A stretch of 64,000 bases of DNA from Collinsella sp. (GCA_019425045.1 JAHYYI010000007.1:4714-68713); one strand, 5' to 3'. Numbered from the stretch's first letter, positions 19,092 through 28,336 are shown. Notes: a model not told the origin generated them from the sequence alone. Program-made: numbers and translations.

Positions 19092-19994
19092 CTACGAGAC
19101 GCGCTCGGGCGCTCCTGCCATGTGAGCGTGTCCTTGCGAGCGAAGGCGCGGGAGCTCGACGGTTGCCACCATCACACCGGTGAGGATGAGGGCGGCGCCA
19201 AAGAAGGCGATGGGGCTCAGGACCTCGCCGACCAGGAAGAACGAGAAGACGGCGGAGCAGACCGGCTCCAGCGAGAAGGCAAAGCCGGTGGTCTCGGCGG
19301 GCACGTGGGGCTGCACGAGCGTCTGGGTGATAAAGCCGTAGGCAGAGCAGATGAGTGCGAGCGCGACGACCACGACGATTTCGTTGGGCGTGCTGGGAAG
19401 CGTGAAGCCGCCAAAGGTGCACGCGGCGATGCCCGAGAACAGGCCGCCAAAGCCCAGCTGCCAAACACCCAAGGCCAGTGGGTCGACTTCTTCGACAAAG
19501 CGCTTGGCTACGATAATGTGGCTGGCATAGATAAAGGCTGAGAGCAACATGATGATCGCGCCGGGATTCAGGCTGGTAAAGTCGGCACCCGAGAGCAGCA
19601 GCATACCGCAGGTGACGATGGCGGTGCCGATGAGTACCTTGCGCTCGGGGGCGCGACGCAGCAGGGCGGCGTTGGCAAACGGCACGATCACGACCGTCAG
19701 GCTCTGCAAAAAGCCAGCGGTGGAGGCGGAGGTGAGGCTGGAGCCCAGGCACATGCAGGTGAGCTCGGTTGCCATGATGGCGCCGATGATGGCGGCGCGA
19801 ACCATCAGGTCACGGTTGATGCGCAGCGCGTGCTTGTGAAAGAGCACAAGGCAAGCTGCAAAGGCGATGATGCAGCGCAGCGCAACGATGCTCGTGGCGT
19901 TCATGCTGTCCATGCCGATCTTCATGAGGGGGTACGAAAAGCCCCATGCGACGGGAACGGAAAATGAGAGCGCGATTGCTTTTTTGCGATCCAT
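19092..19994 (-). CDS. EamA/DMT-superfamily transporter
   Basis: This 300-residue protein has ten predicted TM helices in two EamA repeats, beginning AIALSFSVPVAWGFSYPLMKIGMDS. Features typical of the family include the SLEPVCSAVFSFFLVGEVLSP segment in the second repeat. The substrate is unknown. The gene starts at ATG 19994 after AAAAGGAG. It is divergent from a LysR gene 158 bases away, which is the usual arrangement for a regulator controlling a small-molecule exporter. Confidence 0.87.
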   Translation of the reverse strand: MDRKKAIALSFSVPVAWGFSYPLMKIGMDSMNATSIVALRCIIAFAACLVLFHKHALRINRDLMVRAAIIGAIMATELTCMCLGSSLTSASTAGFLQSLTVVIVPFANAALLRRAPERKVLIGTAIVTCGMLLLSGADFTSLNPGAIIMLLSAFIYASHIIVAKRFVEEVDPLALGVWQLGFGGLFSGIAACTFGGFTLPSTPNEIVVVVALALICSAYGFITQTLVQPHVPAETTGFAFSLEPVCSAVFSFFLVGEVLSPIAFFGAALILTGVMVATVELPRLRSQGHAHMAGAPERVS

Positions 19995-20152
19995 GGGACT
20001 CCTTTTGTTACAGAACGGTTTCGCAAAAAGGATTCTGCTCCCAGATATGGATGTAGTAAAGCGAATGTATCTTCAGTATGATTAAGAAATACTAATGCTA
20101 GTAGAAAAAGCCCTGGCAAAACGTTTTACGGCTACATCGATGTGGAGGCACG

Positions 20153-21019
20153 ATGGCATCGCGGTATCAGATTGTTTGTATGGTGGTCGATTGCGGCAGT
20201 CTTAAGGGCGCGGCCGACGAACTGGGCTATACGCAAAGTGCGGTGAGCCAGGCCGTCAAAGCGCTCGAGCGCGAGCTGGGTACCACGCTTATCGAGCGCG
20301 GTAAGCAGGGCGTTTCGCTTACGCGCGACGGTAAACAATATCTGCCGTTCCTGCGCCAGATTGTGACCGCTGAGGCCGAGCTCGAGGGCAAGCGCCAGGA
20401 GCTGCTGGGGTTCTCCTCGACTGATATTCGCATTGCGACATTTACCAACGTGAGTCGTACCGTGTTGCCACGCGTGATCCGCGACTTTGGTGCGCTGCAC
20501 CCGGGCGTACGCTTTACCCTCAAGCAGGGCGATTACACGCGCAACGCTCAATGGGTACACGATGGCGTGGTTGATTTTTGTTTTACGGCGCGCGGATTTA
20601 CCGCTGGGCTCGAGAAGCGCGTGGTCTATCACGACGAGTTGGTAGCATTGTTGCCGGCCGCGCATCCGCTGACGGCAAAGGAAAAGGTGACACTCGCCGA
20701 CCTGGCGTCCGAACCGTTTGTGTTACTGGATGAGGGCGAGCAGAGCCTGGTGCTCGATGCATTCGCGGCGCACGGGCTGTCGCCGCACGTGACGAGTGAG
20801 GTCACCGACGACTACACCATCATGGCGATGGTGGAGGAGGGCCTAGGCGTAAGTATGCTGTATCGCCGTACCGTCGAGGGCATGCGGGCCGATATCCGCG
20901 TACGTCCCATCGTGCATGCTCCCTCGCGCGACGTGGTGGCAGCTTGGCGCAGCTGGGACACCATGCCTATCGCCACGAGGCGTTTTATCGACTATATGAG
21001 CTCGCATATTGTCAATTAA
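20153..21019 (+). CDS. LysR-family transcriptional regulator
   Basis: The 288-residue protein has an N-terminal winged helix (LKGAADELGYTQSAVSQAVKALERELGTTLIERG) and a LysR substrate-binding domain from about residue 90. It probably controls the divergent EamA transporter and itself from the shared 158-base intergenic region. The ligand is unknown. It is preceded by GGAGG-like sequence (TGTGGAGGCACG). Confidence 0.92.
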   Translation: MASRYQIVCMVVDCGSLKGAADELGYTQSAVSQAVKALERELGTTLIERGKQGVSLTRDGKQYLPFLRQIVTAEAELEGKRQELLGFSSTDIRIATFTNVSRTVLPRVIRDFGALHPGVRFTLKQGDYTRNAQWVHDGVVDFCFTARGFTAGLEKRVVYHDELVALLPAAHPLTAKEKVTLADLASEPFVLLDEGEQSLVLDAFAAHGLSPHVTSEVTDDYTIMAMVEEGLGVSMLYRRTVEGMRADIRVRPIVHAPSRDVVAAWRSWDTMPIATRRFIDYMSSHIVN

Positions 21020-21046
21020 TGACTGGCGTGACGTTGAGTGCGGTGT

Positions 21047-22429
21047 TTAGCGGGCTGTCGCTTTGGCTTGGGCGGTGTGATAGGTGCGTGCCGGGTGGCA
21101 GAGCAATACCGCCACGACCATAAAGAATGCCGTGGTGCCCAGGCTGATGGGGTAGACCATCATGATGTTCGCAAAGGTACGGAAGTGCGGGAACACGCAG
21201 AATACCCAATAGAAGCGAATGCCGCAGACGCAGATCATGGTGATGAGGGCGGGCATGAGCGAGATGCCAAAGCCGCGCAGGTAGCCGGACATGTTTTCGT
21301 AAAACATGCTAAAGGCGTATGCCGGGAAGATCGAACACACGCGGATGTAGCCGATCGAGACGATGTTGGGGTCGCTGTTAAAGAGCGATAGGATCTCGCG
21401 CCCCAGACCGACGATAACGATAATCGTGGTGAGTGCAACGATACCGCCTTCGATCAGGCAGACCTTGAGCGTCTTGGTGCAGCGGTCGATCTGGCGAGCG
21501 CCGTGGTTTTGTCCCACAAAGGTGGTGCAAGCCTGGCTAAAGCTGTTGAGCAGGTTGTAGCACACGTACTCCAAGCTCATGGCGGCGCTTGATGCCGCCA
21601 TGACCTCGGTGCCCAAGCTGTTGATGGCGGACTGGATGATGATGTTGGCGACGGCAAAGACAGCGCTTTGGATGCCGGCGGGCAGGCCGATCTTGACGAT
21701 GCGCTTGAGGGCGACGGGGTCTAAGCCTAAGTCGCGTGGGGTGACGCGGACGACGGAGTCGGTCTTGAGCAGGTGGACAAAGAGTGTGGCGGCGCTGACG
21801 GTGTAGGCGATGGCGGTGGCGATGGCGACGCCCGTGACGCCCCAGTGGAGCACGGGGACAAAGATGAGGTCCAGGCCAATGTTGAGGACGGTGGACACGG
21901 CGAGCGCCTGCAGCGGCATGCGGGTGATGCCGACGGAGCGGAAGATCGCGGCCTCAAAGTTGTAGAGCAAGATCGAGGGCATGCTGAGCAAAAAGACGCG
22001 CAGGTAGAGCGAGGCGAGCGGCATGGTCTCGGCAGGCACGTTGAGCGCAGCGAGCATGGGCTCGGCAAAGATCTCGCCCAGTGCGATGACGACAAAGCCC
22101 ACGAGCGCCATTAAAATCGAGGTATGGACGGCGCGTTTGACCATGTTCTGATCGTTGCGGCCGATAGCGTTGGCGATGACCACGTTGGAGCCAAGCGACA
22201 TGCCAATAAAAAGGTTGAGCATAAGACTGGTAAGCGGAACATTGGAGCCGACCGCCGCCATGGCGAGGGTTCCCTGGTCGCCCGAGAAGTTACCGATGAT
22301 GACCGTGGCGATGAGGTTCGACAGCTGCTCAAGGATGCTCGTGGCGGCGACGGGGAAAGCGAACAGGGGAATATTGCGCCACAGCGAGCCGGTGGTCATG
22401 TCGATGTGCTTAGATGCGGTGTCTGCCAT
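21047..22429 (-). CDS. MATE-family efflux transporter
   Basis: The 460-residue protein has 12 predicted TM helices in two MATE repeats, starting GSLWRNIPLFAFPVAATSILEQLSNLIATVIIG, which is the usual entry motif. MATE proteins export drugs or metabolites using Na+ or H+. The substrate cannot be inferred. The gene stands alone, convergent with the LysR gene. Confidence 0.9.
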   Translation of the reverse strand: MADTASKHIDMTTGSLWRNIPLFAFPVAATSILEQLSNLIATVIIGNFSGDQGTLAMAAVGSNVPLTSLMLNLFIGMSLGSNVVIANAIGRNDQNMVKRAVHTSILMALVGFVVIALGEIFAEPMLAALNVPAETMPLASLYLRVFLLSMPSILLYNFEAAIFRSVGITRMPLQALAVSTVLNIGLDLIFVPVLHWGVTGVAIATAIAYTVSAATLFVHLLKTDSVVRVTPRDLGLDPVALKRIVKIGLPAGIQSAVFAVANIIIQSAINSLGTEVMAASSAAMSLEYVCYNLLNSFSQACTTFVGQNHGARQIDRCTKTLKVCLIEGGIVALTTIIVIVGLGREILSLFNSDPNIVSIGYIRVCSIFPAYAFSMFYENMSGYLRGFGISLMPALITMICVCGIRFYWVFCVFPHFRTFANIMMVYPISLGTTAFFMVVAVLLCHPARTYHTAQAKATAR

Positions 22430-22506
22430 ACGCTCTCAATCTCTAATATGCTCTTTCGTGCTTATTTGCGCAGACGATGATACTCCTAATCGACTAGTCG
22501 GCACTT

Positions 22507-22550
22507 AGGGACATTCCTTTTCTGCCGGCAGCTGGGGGACACTCCTTGTC
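22507..22550. repeat. Dispersed repeat, family C
   Basis: TAGGGACATTCCTTTTCTGC and GGGGGACACTCCTTGTC follow each other here. The same pair, in the same order and spacing, recurs at 63117-63161. It lies in the MATE/rlmA divergent gap. Confidence 0.7.
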
Positions 22551-22620
22551 TCTTCTATGACTAGATGGGGAAGGCGTGCGACAATGGTGGGCGTTGTGTT
22601 GTTCGCGCTAAGGAGTTGCC

Positions 22621-23433
22621 ATGTTGTTGTGTCCCGTTTGCCATGAGCCGTTGGTGGACGATGAGCGCGGTGCTGTGTGCGCGGGCGGACACCGGTTTGA
22701 TCGTGCGCGCGAGGGCTATCTGTATCTACTGCGCTCGTCCAAGAGCGGCGACTCCATGGGCGATCCCAAGTCGCAGGCGCGTAGTCGTCGCGACTTTCTG
22801 AACCGCGGTTACTATGCGCCGTTGCGCGATGCGATGGTCGAGCTGGTGCGCAAGCAGGTGTCTGGGCGCGCGGCGTCTGCAGGCGTCCCCATGACCTTGC
22901 TCGATATTTGCTGCGGCGAGGGCTACTACACTAGCGCCATGGGTGCGGTGCCGGACGTGGATGCTTACGGTTTCGACCTGGGCAAGGAGATGGTGCGCCT
23001 GGCCGCCAAGCGCGGCGATGCGACCTACTTTGTGGCCAATATGAAGGACATCCCCGTGGCCGATGGCGCCTTCGATATGGTGACCGAGCTCTTCGCTCCC
23101 TTTAACGAGCGCGAGTTTGCCCGCGTGCTGGCGCCCGAGGGCTCGCTCTACACCGTGGTGCCGGGTGCCCGTCATCTGTTTGGGCTCAAGGAGGTGCTCT
23201 ACGACACGCCGTACCTTAACGACGAGAAGCTGCCGAAGACGACCGAGCTCGAGTTGGTGGGAACGCAGCGGGTGTCTGCGAACATTACGCTCCAGACCCA
23301 GGCTGACATCGAGGCGGTGTTCCAGATGACGCCGTACTACTACCGTACGCGCCCCGCCGACAAAGAGCGCCTGGCAAACCTGGACACCCTTCAAACCGAT
23401 ATCGACTTCATCATCGCCGAGTACCGCCACTAA
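22621..23433 (+). CDS. rlmA: 23S rRNA (guanine-N1)-methyltransferase, RlmA type
   Basis: The 270-residue enzyme methylates guanine 745 or 748 of 23S rRNA. The N-terminal zinc finger is visible as CPVCHEPL with CAGGHRFD, then AREGYLYLL and SGDSMGDPKSQARSRRDFLNRGYY, all RlmA hallmarks. The SAM-binding motif LDICCGEGYY and the later NMKDIPVADGAFDMV follow. The Gram-positive form, TlrB-like, modifies G748 and can affect macrolide binding, but which position is used here cannot be told. AAGGAG precedes the ATG. Confidence 0.9.
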   Translation: MLLCPVCHEPLVDDERGAVCAGGHRFDRAREGYLYLLRSSKSGDSMGDPKSQARSRRDFLNRGYYAPLRDAMVELVRKQVSGRAASAGVPMTLLDICCGEGYYTSAMGAVPDVDAYGFDLGKEMVRLAAKRGDATYFVANMKDIPVADGAFDMVTELFAPFNEREFARVLAPEGSLYTVVPGARHLFGLKEVLYDTPYLNDEKLPKTTELELVGTQRVSANITLQTQADIEAVFQMTPYYYRTRPADKERLANLDTLQTDIDFIIAEYRH

Positions 23434-23435
23434 TC

Positions 23436-23466
23436 TACCAAAAAGGGACAGGTTTATTTTGGCAGG
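23436..23466. repeat. Dispersed repeat, family D (GGGACAGGT core)
   Basis: TACCAAAAAGGGACAGGTTT followed by ATTTTGGCA forms an imperfect palindrome immediately after the rlmA stop. A better copy is at 42823-42856. Confidence 0.7.
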
Positions 23467-23484
23467 TTTTATCTGGGCAAATGC

Positions 23485-23523
23485 AAAGGGCCGACCGCGG
23501 AGATGTGCGATCGGCCCTTTTTA
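23485..23523. terminator. Rho-independent terminator between convergent genes
   Basis: AAAGGGCCGA (23485-23494) and TCGGCCCTTT (23511-23520) form a GC-rich stem followed by TTTT on the plus strand. It can end both rlmA and the convergent small membrane protein gene. Confidence 0.88.
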
Positions 23524-23558
23524 GTTGCTTGGCTGCAGAGGCTATGAGAAGCGAGCGC

Positions 23559-23960
23559 TTACAGGCGGTCCTTGTTCTCGGCCTTGACGGCGTGCGCCTG
23601 CTGAACAAAGAACAGGTCGTACACCACGATGACAAAGGCGCCAAAGTTGATGGCGTCGCCGCCAAACGCGGGAAGCGTGAGCACCGCCTGGGCAAGCGTG
23701 GCGACTGCAGCAACGATACCGAGCTTAAACGCGCCGTCAACCTGCGAAGGCTTGTTGGCACCCGTGATGCCCGCAACGCCCGCGGCAAGATCGATGAGGC
23801 CCTTGGCGATAATCACGGCCGCGGCGAGCATGGCGTTCGATCCGTAGGTGGACTCGAACTTGCCGGTCGCGATGCCGGCGATTCCTATGACGAGACTGGC
23901 GATGCCCAGAACAAAATAAATCAGGGCAAGGATTTTGAGTGTCTTGCGAGTGAAGCTCAT
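23559..23960 (-). CDS. Small four-TM membrane protein
   Basis: This 133-residue protein has four predicted TM segments, the first after a short basic N-terminus (MSFTRKTLK). Glycine and alanine are abundant. It resembles small Collinsella/Coriobacteriia membrane proteins without assigned function. The start at 23960 follows AAAGGA; a longer frame to 24029 lacks a binding site. No function is claimed. Confidence 0.65.
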   Translation of the reverse strand: MSFTRKTLKILALIYFVLGIASLVIGIAGIATGKFESTYGSNAMLAAAVIIAKGLIDLAAGVAGITGANKPSQVDGAFKLGIVAAVATLAQAVLTLPAFGGDAINFGAFVIVVYDLFFVQQAHAVKAENKDRL

Positions 23961-24187
23961 GGCTGGTCCTTTCGATACGAGTACGCCAACCTGGCGCACC
24001 CTATGTGCTGCACATATGGTGAAGCACATTGTAGTTCAACGCGGCGATGCATGCGCCTGAAAGCGTCTCTTGCCTGCACGGTTCAACCTTTCAAAAAGGA
24101 AAGCTGGACGTAAGTCAAATCGATGGCAGCGCATGCGCGGCGCTGCGATGATGAGGCCATGGTAAGAGCTGGACCGAAGGAGGAGCC

Positions 24188-24331
24188 ATGATGTACGGAG
24201 TCAAGCAAGTGGATGAGCCGCGGTCGCTGGGAAGGCGCATGAGTGATTCTGTGATCGCTGCCGTGTGCACGGTATTGATGGCGGTGCTTTGCATTGGGAT
24301 GCTGTGGACCATGTCGCATGTGGGACAATAA
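24188..24331 (+). CDS. Small single-TM membrane protein, 47 residues
   Basis: A 47-codon frame starts with two ATGs (24188 and 24191) right behind a strong GGAGGAGCC binding site. Residues 21-40 (SDSVIAAVCTVLMAVLCIGML, in part) form one hydrophobic segment, with a charged N-terminus containing Arg and Asp. It lies 64 bases before rsmJ on the same strand. No family is recognised. The strong binding site and the TM segment support a real gene. Confidence 0.5.
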   Translation: MMYGVKQVDEPRSLGRRMSDSVIAAVCTVLMAVLCIGMLWTMSHVGQ

Positions 24332-24394
24332 CGGACGGTTGGGTGCCGACATGAATGGCGCCCATGTATTCGTTTTGTTTGCTAAGGAGTGTCC

Positions 24395-25099
24395 ATGGGC
24401 GTCGTCGATCCCTTTTCTGTTGCTCGGGCTGCTGGGCTCGAGCTCGTGCGGACGTCCGAGGGCCTTACGCTCACCGACGGCACGATGGAGTTGCGTGCCG
24501 ATTTTGGCCGCATGCTTCCACGGCTCAAGCAGGGTCGTCTGCAGCAAGAGCTGTTGGTAAAGGCTGCGCGCACAAAAGGCATCGAACAACCATGGGCGAT
24601 TGACGCCACGGCAGGCTTTGGCGAGGATTCGCTGCTGCTGGCGGCAGCGGGCTTTACCGTCGATCTGTATGAGCAGGATTGCGTGATCGCGGCGCTGCTC
24701 CAGGATGCCCTGGATCGCGCGGCAGATGATTCGGCGCTTGCGGCCGCCGTGGCGCGCATGCACTTACATGCGGGCGAGGACAGCATTGCCGGCCTTCGCC
24801 ATACGGCTGAGCTGGTCGAGCGCGATGAGCTCGCGGCTCCCGATGTGGTGTATCTGGACCCCATGTTTCCTGAGCGCACCAAGAGCGCGGCGGTCAAAAA
24901 GAAGTTCCAGCTCTTGCACCATCTGGAACAGCCGTGTGCCGATGAGGAGACGCTGGTTAAAACTGCGCTTGCAGTGCGGCCGCGCAAGGTCGTTATCAAA
25001 CGGCCGGTGAAGGGCCCATTGCTTGCCGGCGTTAAGCCGAGCTATCAGCTTGCGGGCAAGGCCGTCCGCTACGATGTTTTGGTGCCGCCGCGCCCGTAG
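24395..25099 (+). CDS. rsmJ: 16S rRNA methyltransferase, RsmJ family
   Basis: RsmJ makes m2G1516 in 16S rRNA. The 234-residue protein has the family's SAM site DATAGFGEDSLLLA, the acidic EQDCVIAALLQDALDRA helix, RMHLHAGED, the catalytic-region DVVYLDPMFPERTKSAAVKKK and the late KVVIKRPVKGPLL. The ATG at 24395 is chosen because AAGGAG lies five bases upstream; a GTG at 24389 lacks spacing. E. coli RsmJ is similar in length (250). Confidence 0.88.
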   Translation: MGVVDPFSVARAAGLELVRTSEGLTLTDGTMELRADFGRMLPRLKQGRLQQELLVKAARTKGIEQPWAIDATAGFGEDSLLLAAAGFTVDLYEQDCVIAALLQDALDRAADDSALAAAVARMHLHAGEDSIAGLRHTAELVERDELAAPDVVYLDPMFPERTKSAAVKKKFQLLHHLEQPCADEETLVKTALAVRPRKVVIKRPVKGPLLAGVKPSYQLAGKAVRYDVLVPPRP

Positions 25100-25166
25100 C
25101 CTGCGCGTGATGGCCGGCGATGTGTCGGTGCCGTGCCGCTGCGTGAGCGCCGCTCCGTTGCGGAGC

Positions 25167-25463
25167 CTATTTCCAAGGATGCGACGTCAGATGCCACCCG
25201 CCGCAGTATTCGCATTTGTAGCAGGCCAAACCACGCCGTCCACGGTTTTCGCAGTCGGCCATAACGGCCTCGGCCTCGGCGCGTGTGTCGTAGCGGTTTT
25301 TGCGCTCGCACGATTTGTAGCGCCAAGCCTCATCGCGCTCGGCGTCCAGGGCATCGCGGCGCTCGTCCTCGCGCGCAAACAGGTCGCTCATATCGCCGCC
25401 GGTGGCAGCGCCCAAAAACTCGCTTTTGGCCTTTGACCAGGCGGCTCGCTTTTTGCTTCCCAT
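25167..25463 (-). CDS. Small charged protein with C-terminal zinc-ribbon-like motif
   Basis: This 98-residue protein is rich in Lys, Arg and Glu, and ends with CYKCEYCGGWHLTSHP, where two CxxC-like cysteine groups and a His could bind zinc. Similar tails occur in small proteins of actinobacteria and phages without assigned function. The ATG at 25463 follows AAGGAG, and an extension to 25496 is not supported. It is divergent from the GNAT gene. Confidence 0.6.
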   Translation of the reverse strand: MGSKKRAAWSKAKSEFLGAATGGDMSDLFAREDERRDALDAERDEAWRYKSCERKNRYDTRAEAEAVMADCENRGRRGLACYKCEYCGGWHLTSHPWK

Positions 25464-25487
25464 CCGCTCCTTGCCCTTTCCAAACGC

Positions 25488-25517
25488 TGGTATCATTGCT
25501 CAATCAAAGTGATACCA
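25488..25517. promoter_or_regulatory. Inverted repeat in a divergent intergenic region
   Basis: TGGTATCA (25488-25495) and TGATACCA (25510-25517) are perfect 8-bp inverted half-sites separated by 14 bases. They lie between the divergent zinc-ribbon and GNAT genes, so this is a candidate operator. Confidence 0.45.
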
Positions 25518-25539
25518 ATAAACGTGAGGTCGCCGCGTG

Positions 25540-26028
25540 ATGATCAGAAAAACCCTCGAGACCGACATTCCCGCCGTCATGGCTATCTATGATGCCGCCT
25601 GCGCCTTTATGCGCGCGCATGGCAACGCCACGCAGTGGCCCGAGGGCACGCCTTCGGCCGAGCAGCTGGCTGCCGATATCGCCGCCGGTGGCAGCTATGT
25701 GTGCGAAGTCGACGGTCGCGTGGTGGCGACGTTTGCCTTTTTGCCGGGCCCGGACGAGTGCTATGACGTCATCGAGGACGGTCAGTGGCGCAGCGACACT
25801 CCGTACGCCGTGCTGCACCGCGTGGCGTCCGACGGCACCGTGCACGGTATCGCGGCCGCGATGTTTGCCTTTGCCAAGGAGCGTGCCGACCATCTGCGTA
25901 TCGATACGCACGCGGACAACCTGCCCATGCAGGGTGCGAGCCTCAAGGCAGGGTTCGAGCGCGCCGGCGTCGTGTATGTGTCCGACGGCACGCCGCGCGT
26001 TGCGTTCGACTGGCTGCGCGAGGCATAA
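25540..26028 (+). CDS. GNAT-family N-acetyltransferase
   Basis: The protein of about 162 residues begins with MIRKTLETDIPAVMAIYDAACAFMRAHG, typical of GNAT N-termini, and has the acetyl-CoA-binding region around HGIAAAMFAFAKERADHLRIDTHADNLPMQ. The last segment, with N followed by MQGASLKAGFERAGV, is the usual GNAT C-terminal strand. The substrate is unknown. An ATG at 25537 is also possible. A terminator follows directly. Confidence 0.85.
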   Translation: MIRKTLETDIPAVMAIYDAACAFMRAHGNATQWPEGTPSAEQLAADIAAGGSYVCEVDGRVVATFAFLPGPDECYDVIEDGQWRSDTPYAVLHRVASDGTVHGIAAAMFAFAKERADHLRIDTHADNLPMQGASLKAGFERAGVVYVSDGTPRVAFDWLREA

Positions 26029-26062
26029 GGGCCGAGTCACATACCAGCGTTTCATCGAAATG

Positions 26063-26089
26063 AAAATGGCCCCGCGTGGGGCCATTTTT
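26063..26089. terminator. Rho-independent terminator
   Basis: AAAATGGCCCC and GGGGCCATTTTT flank a four-base loop right after the GNAT gene, a textbook hairpin with a T run. It can work on both strands. Confidence 0.9.
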
Positions 26090-26332
26090 GGTAAAACGCG
26101 TCGTTGTGGGACTCGCATTGTTACCGCCTCAGATGAGACCGGGCAGACAAAAGGGGAGGTGCCGGCTTTCGTAAGGCGCGAACCTACGAAAATCGCCGCG
26201 CGGCAACGCAGGGCGATGAGCTTGGTCGGGGGATAGGGCCCGCTTCGCCCGCCGGCCCGTAAATTGTATCATCCAGTGTGGAACGAGGATGCCCGTTGCC
26301 GAGTGCGACGGGCTTGCAATAAGAGGAGAGCC

Positions 26333-28336
26333 ATGTCGAAGCAAGCGGTCGTTGGAATCTTGGCGCATGTCGATGCCGGCAAGACCACACTGGCCGAGGC
26401 CATGCTGTTCTGCGCGGGTCGCATTCGCAAGCGCGGCCGCGTGGACGATGGCGACTCGCACCTGGATACCAACGCCATCGAGCGCGAGCGCGGCATCACG
26501 ATTTTCTCGTCGCAGGCCGTGTTCGACCACGGTGATACCCGCGTCATGCTCGTGGACGCTCCCGGACACGTGGATTTTTCGGCCGAGGCAGAGCGCACGT
26601 TGCGTGCGCTCGACTACGCGATTTTGGTGGTAGGTGCCAACGACGGCGTGCAGGGGCACACCGAAACCCTGTGGCGCCTGCTTGCGCGCTATGACATTCC
26701 GACGTTCATCTATATCAACAAAATCGATTTGGAGAATCCCGGCCGCGATGTTTTGCTGGCACAACTTGGGCAGCGTCTTTCCGAGGGCTGCCTCGATGCG
26801 AACGAACTGCTGGCGGGCGGCGCCGCTTGGGAGGACGCTGCCGCGTTGGACGAGGCAGCCCTCGAGGAGTTTCTTGAGACGGGTGAGCTTTCCGTCGCAA
26901 CGCTTTCGCGCATGGTTGCCGAGCGCAGGCTCTTTCCCTGCTTTGCCGGCTCGGCGCTCAAGGATCAGGGCGTGGGCGAGCTGCTGGATGGTATGTGCAC
27001 GCTGATGCGTGAGCAGGCGTGGCCGCCGGAGTTCGCCGCGCGTGTCTATCGTGTCAGCCGCGGTGTTCGTGGCGAGCGCTTGGCTTGGGTTAAAGTGACC
27101 GGCGGCACACTGCATGCCAAACAGATGATTGACGGGCGTTCCGGCGCCGAGGCATGGGAGCAAAAGGTCGATCAGGTGCGCATCTATAACGGAGAGAAGT
27201 ACGAGCTTGCCCAGGAAGTTGCCGCTGGCGGTATTTGTGCCGTGACGGGTCTTGCGCACGTTCGCCCGGGGGATGCCTTGGGTGCGGAGCCCGGGTGCGA
27301 TGCGCCCGTCATTGCGCCGGTCCTCACCTATACGGTGCTCCCGGGCGAACATGATGTCCATGCGGTGTTTAAAGCGCTGGCTGAGCTGACGGACGAAGAC
27401 CCCATGCTCGGCGTAAGCTGGAATACGCATCTTGAGCAGATTCACTTGCAGTTGATGGGCGCCGTGCAACTCGAGGTCGTGCAGCGGGTGTTGGCCGATC
27501 GCTTTGACCTTTCGATTGAGTTTGAGCCCGGCGGCATTCTCTATAAGGAGACTATTTCGCGGCCGGTCGAGGGCGTGGGCCACTTTGAGCCGCTGCGCCA
27601 CTATGCCGAGGTGCATCTGCGCCTGGAGCCGTTGCCGGCGGGTTCGGGTGTGCAGTTTGGCACCGTGACCTCGGCCGACGAGCTCGATCTTAACTGGCAG
27701 CGTTTGGCACTCACCAACGCTATGGAGCGCGACCACCTGGGCGTGCTGACGGGCTCGCCCATCACCGATGTGCGCATTACGCTCGCGGGCGGCCGCGCGC
27801 ATGCCAAACACACCGAGGGCGGCGATTTTCGCCAGGCCACGTACCGCGCGATTCGCCAGGGTTTGATGCAGGCGCGCGAGGCCGGCGCGGCGGTGTTGTT
27901 GGAGCCGTGGTATCGCTTTGAGCTCGAGGTGCCGGGGGAGTGCGTGGGCCGGGCGCTCTCGGATGCCACGCGCATGAGTGCCGAGTACGAGCCGCCGACG
28001 ATGGCGGGAGACCGGGCGAAGCTTGTGGGTCGCGTTCCGGCATCCGAGGTGCAAGATTATGCGCTGGAGGTGGCTGCCTACACGAGCGGTCGCGGGCATC
28101 TGTACCTGGAGTTCGCCGGTTATGCGGCTTGCCATGATGGCGAGCGCGTAATCGAGGCTGCCGCCTACGAGCCCGAGGCCGATCTGCCCAACACGCCCGA
28201 CTCGGTCTTTTGCGCCCACGGCGCCGGCTACACGGTCAAATGGTACGACGCACCCGCTGCGGCGCACGTAAAGGTCGATCCCGCCACCTTCCGCCCCTGG
28301 CGAGCAGCAGACGCCGAGTTTTTCGGCCACATGTGA
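26333..28336 (+). CDS. EF-G-like GTPase of the TetM/TetO ribosomal protection family
   Basis: This 667-residue translational GTPase begins KQAVVGILAHVDAGKTTL (G1 AHVDAGKTT), followed by IERERGITIFSSQ (switch I), VDAPGHVDFSAEAERTLR (G3) and NKID (G4). It is close in length to Tet(M), about 640 residues, and shares its layout rather than that of EF-G. Proteins of this group dislodge tetracycline from the ribosome, but many genomes carry related GTPases with no proven resistance, so the phenotype is not claimed. The ATG at 26333 follows AAGAGGAGAG. The stop codon lies inside a palindromic repeat. The closing residues are FFGHM. Confidence 0.75.
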   Translation: MSKQAVVGILAHVDAGKTTLAEAMLFCAGRIRKRGRVDDGDSHLDTNAIERERGITIFSSQAVFDHGDTRVMLVDAPGHVDFSAEAERTLRALDYAILVVGANDGVQGHTETLWRLLARYDIPTFIYINKIDLENPGRDVLLAQLGQRLSEGCLDANELLAGGAAWEDAAALDEAALEEFLETGELSVATLSRMVAERRLFPCFAGSALKDQGVGELLDGMCTLMREQAWPPEFAARVYRVSRGVRGERLAWVKVTGGTLHAKQMIDGRSGAEAWEQKVDQVRIYNGEKYELAQEVAAGGICAVTGLAHVRPGDALGAEPGCDAPVIAPVLTYTVLPGEHDVHAVFKALAELTDEDPMLGVSWNTHLEQIHLQLMGAVQLEVVQRVLADRFDLSIEFEPGGILYKETISRPVEGVGHFEPLRHYAEVHLRLEPLPAGSGVQFGTVTSADELDLNWQRLALTNAMERDHLGVLTGSPITDVRITLAGGRAHAKHTEGGDFRQATYRAIRQGLMQAREAGAAVLLEPWYRFELEVPGECVGRALSDATRMSAEYEPPTMAGDRAKLVGRVPASEVQDYALEVAAYTSGRGHLYLEFAGYAACHDGERVIEAAAYEPEADLPNTPDSVFCAHGAGYTVKWYDAPAAAHVKVDPATFRPWRAADAEFFGHM

